Source of the DNA: an uncultured Desulfobacterales bacterium
GTDB lineage: Bacteria > Desulfobacterota > Desulfobacteria > Desulfobacterales > G020354645
DNA length: 15,224 bases
Assembly: GCA_947259865.1 (NCBI GenBank)
Contig: CAMYNZ010000158.1
Location: 1 to 15,224, forward strand
Direction of reading: 5' to 3'
The position numbers and the translations under genes are program-made. Positions 13,794 to 15,224 of this stretch are shown one piece after another; within the stretch, counting starts at the first letter, position 1; each line of letters begins with the position of its first letter. The notes under the pieces were generated by a model. That model had not been told where the DNA came from and ran no database searches. It saw only the letters and a program-made list of their open reading frames with translations.

Positions 13794-13888
13794 ATCGCGG
13801 CAAGATGCCGCTCCCACTGTTCATATTGGATGGTGTTTAGTAAACGTCATAGTGTTTAAAAATTGGTGGGAGTGGCTTCCAGCCACGA
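13794..13888. repeat. Second, diverged inverted REP pair
   Basis: Left arm about 13794-13817 and right arm 13866-13888 match the arms of the 1-60 element with a few substitutions; the spacer is about 48 nt instead of 15. The inner hairpins are kept although their sequences differ: GCGGCA-AGA-TGCCGC on the left and GTGGCT-TCC-AGCCAC on the right. The GTGGGAG foot is unchanged. With the GC-rich tract before it and the promoter after it, this accounts for most of the 413-bp gene-free stretch 13645-14057. Confidence 0.75.
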
Positions 13889-13962
13889 CGTGTACGCTCC
13901 GCTTTCATTGTATATTAATCCCTTTTCTTTAGATACCTCACAGAAATAAAGTTTTTCCTGAC

Positions 13963-13991
13963 TTGCTGCCTTTAAAATCAGTTCCTATAGT
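13963..13991 (+). promoter_or_regulatory. Candidate promoter of the HtrA-like gene
   Basis: -10 TATAGT (13986-13991, 5/6) with a weak -35 TTGCTG (13963-13968, 3/6) at 17-bp spacing, about 65 nt upstream of the chosen start. Confidence 0.35.
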
Positions 13992-14057
13992 TATTATGCC
14001 CGATATTAACTAAGACCCGAAATTTGGGCGTATAACCGAATGATAGAGAGGAACCCT

Positions 14058-15101
14058 ATGGTTAAAGCAGCAAAGAAAACACTTCGTCTAATAAATACTC
14101 CGGGATTTAATGAAGAAAAACAGAGGAATACGGAATCTCATGCTCCCGGGGATAAAGATTTGGAGCTACTGGATGCATACTCCCGAGCGGTTATCCGGGT
14201 TGTTGAAACCGTGGGTCCGGCCGTGGTCAGCATATCCCTGGGCGATAGATCTTCCGGCAGCATATCCGAACAACCCGGGGCAGGATCGGGGGTGGTGATC
14301 GCCCCGGACGGATACATCCTGACGAACAACCACGTTGTTCAAAAAGCGCGGAAAGTGCACGTCACCCTGACAGACGGAACGAGTCTTTCGGCAACCGTGG
14401 TCGGCAAAGATGCGGCCACCGATCTGGCCGTCGTGCGCGCCGATGCTTCATATTTAGTGTCATCGACCCTGGGTGACAGTTCCCGGCTGCGTGTCGGCCA
14501 GGTGGTGATTGCCATGGGCAATCCCCTGGGGTTTCAATCCACCGTGACCACCGGCGTAATCAGTGCCCTCGGGAGGGCCATGCGCAGCGTGCAGGGCAGA
14601 CTCATTGAAAATATCATTCAGCATACCGCACCTTTGAACCCCGGGAATTCCGGCGGCCCGCTTGTTAATTCCCTGGGACAGGTGGCGGGGATCAATACAG
14701 CCATTATTGCGATAGCCCAGGGCATTGGGTTTGCCATATCCACAAACACTGCCAAGTGGGTCGTGTCGCAGCTTTTAACCCACGGCCGTGTCCGTCGCGG
14801 GTATCTGGGTCTGGCCGGTCAACAACGGCCCCTGCATCGTCGCTGGGTGCGCTATTTTCAATTGGTCCGGGAGGATGTGGTCGAGGTTGTATCCATAGAA
14901 CCGGGTGCACCGGCCCAGAAGGCCGGCATGCGGGTTGGCGATTATATTATCGCAGTCAATGGGCAGGCTGTGGCGAGCGTGGATGATCTGCACCGTTTTC
15001 TGGCGGATTGGCCCATCGGCAAATCTGTCAATATAACGGTTATTCGTAAAAAGAAACGGAGAGAATTGGTTGTTGTTCCGGTTGAAGCCAAAGCCCTTTA
15101 G
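14058..15101 (+). CDS. HtrA/Deg-type serine protease with one PDZ domain, no visible signal peptide
   Basis: 347 residues from the ATG at 14058, preferred over 14040 because GAGAGGA (14046-14052) lies 5 nt upstream. The trypsin-like domain (about 40-240) has the full triad: H92 in LTNNHVV, D122 in ATDLAVV, and S198 in NPGNSGGPL. One PDZ domain follows at about 248-342 (RRGYLG, EPGAPAQKAGMRVGDYI). The family degrades or chaperones misfolded proteins, usually in the periplasm. Here the first 40 residues are hydrophilic (MVKAAKKTLRLINTPG and on) with no membrane segment or lipobox. An in-frame TAA at 14007-14009 with no start codon between rules out a longer N-terminus. It may be cytoplasmic or exported by another route. 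The 90-odd bases after it have no clear terminator. Confidence 0.9.
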   Translation: MVKAAKKTLRLINTPGFNEEKQRNTESHAPGDKDLELLDAYSRAVIRVVETVGPAVVSISLGDRSSGSISEQPGAGSGVVIAPDGYILTNNHVVQKARKVHVTLTDGTSLSATVVGKDAATDLAVVRADASYLVSSTLGDSSRLRVGQVVIAMGNPLGFQSTVTTGVISALGRAMRSVQGRLIENIIQHTAPLNPGNSGGPLVNSLGQVAGINTAIIAIAQGIGFAISTNTAKWVVSQLLTHGRVRRGYLGLAGQQRPLHRRWVRYFQLVREDVVEVVSIEPGAPAQKAGMRVGDYIIAVNGQAVASVDDLHRFLADWPIGKSVNITVIRKKKRRELVVVPVEAKAL

Positions 15102-15224
15102 TACTTAAGGATCATGTCCGGATTAGTTCTAGCTATTTGAGAGGTCGGAGAGTTTTTCACGCAAATGTTTGTCGTTGCTGTATTTGAGATCGGGGCATAG
15201 CTTGATCAATGACAATTACAACCC
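15102..15224. other. Tail of window, no assignable gene
   Basis: On the minus strand a 28-codon open stretch ends in TAG at 15129-15131 (residues include KLCPDLKYSNDKHLREKLSD), and it could be the 3' end of a gene lying to the right. An in-frame TAA near 15216-15218 interrupts it, so it is either a tiny frame or a frameshifted remnant. I cannot name it. Confidence 0.3.

Noticed and set aside
13890..14030. tRNA or small RNA gene before the HtrA-like gene
   Set aside because: No cloverleaf arms or CCA end could be drawn; the sequence is AT-rich with only a promoter candidate.
14040..14057. ATG at 14040 as start of the HtrA-like gene
   Set aside because: The GAGAGGA ribosome site lies downstream of it and is correctly spaced for 14058; either choice still gives no signal peptide.

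Overview
The window looks like chromosomal backbone from a Gram-negative bacterium, most likely a deltaproteobacterium in the modern sense (Desulfobacterota). That placement is inferred from the mix of periplasmic lipoproteins, the tandem universal stress protein, the DinG/XPD-type nuclease-helicase and the style of the interspersed palindromes. There is no rRNA or marker gene to prove it, and no tRNA, CRISPR array, prophage or transposase gene was found.

Layout, left to right. Bases 1-203 hold an inverted pair of REP-like palindromes and a short tandem octamer. Bases 204-4123 (minus strand) carry a possible operon: a membrane-bound HAMP/PP2C (SpoIIE-type) phosphatase, then two SPFH/band-7 proteins in an HflK/HflC-like tandem with a 4-bp ATGA overlap. 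Bases 4124-4509 form a divergent promoter region. Bases 4510-6861 (plus) encode a PD-(D/E)XK nuclease fused to an iron-sulfur XPD/DinG-type helicase. Bases 6922-8667 (minus) encode two universal stress domains fused to a crotonase-fold domain whose catalytic glutamates are missing. Bases 8879-9858 (minus) are a disrupted lipoprotein aminopeptidase gene. Its deletion junction coincides with the edge of a 40-bp exact repeat shared with the stress-protein gene.

The right half is on the plus strand: a small ABM-type monooxygenase-like protein (10017-10313), about 500 bp of gene-free DNA, an exported Rap1a/Tai-like protein with a near-consensus promoter (10931-11287), an OmpA-like peptidoglycan-binding lipoprotein (11445-12920) followed 46 bp later by an SRAP abasic-site protein (12967-13644), a GC-rich multi-hairpin tract and a second, diverged REP pair (13668-13888), and an HtrA-type serine protease with no recognisable signal peptide (14058-15101).

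The themes are envelope maintenance (SPFH pair, OmpA lipoprotein, HtrA, Rap1a/Tai-like protein) and DNA repair (helicase-nuclease, SRAP). No single defence system is evident. The strongest candidates for new biology are the stress-protein/pseudo-crotonase fusion, the 40-bp repeat at the broken aminopeptidase, and the REP pairs, whose hairpins differ by compensatory changes.
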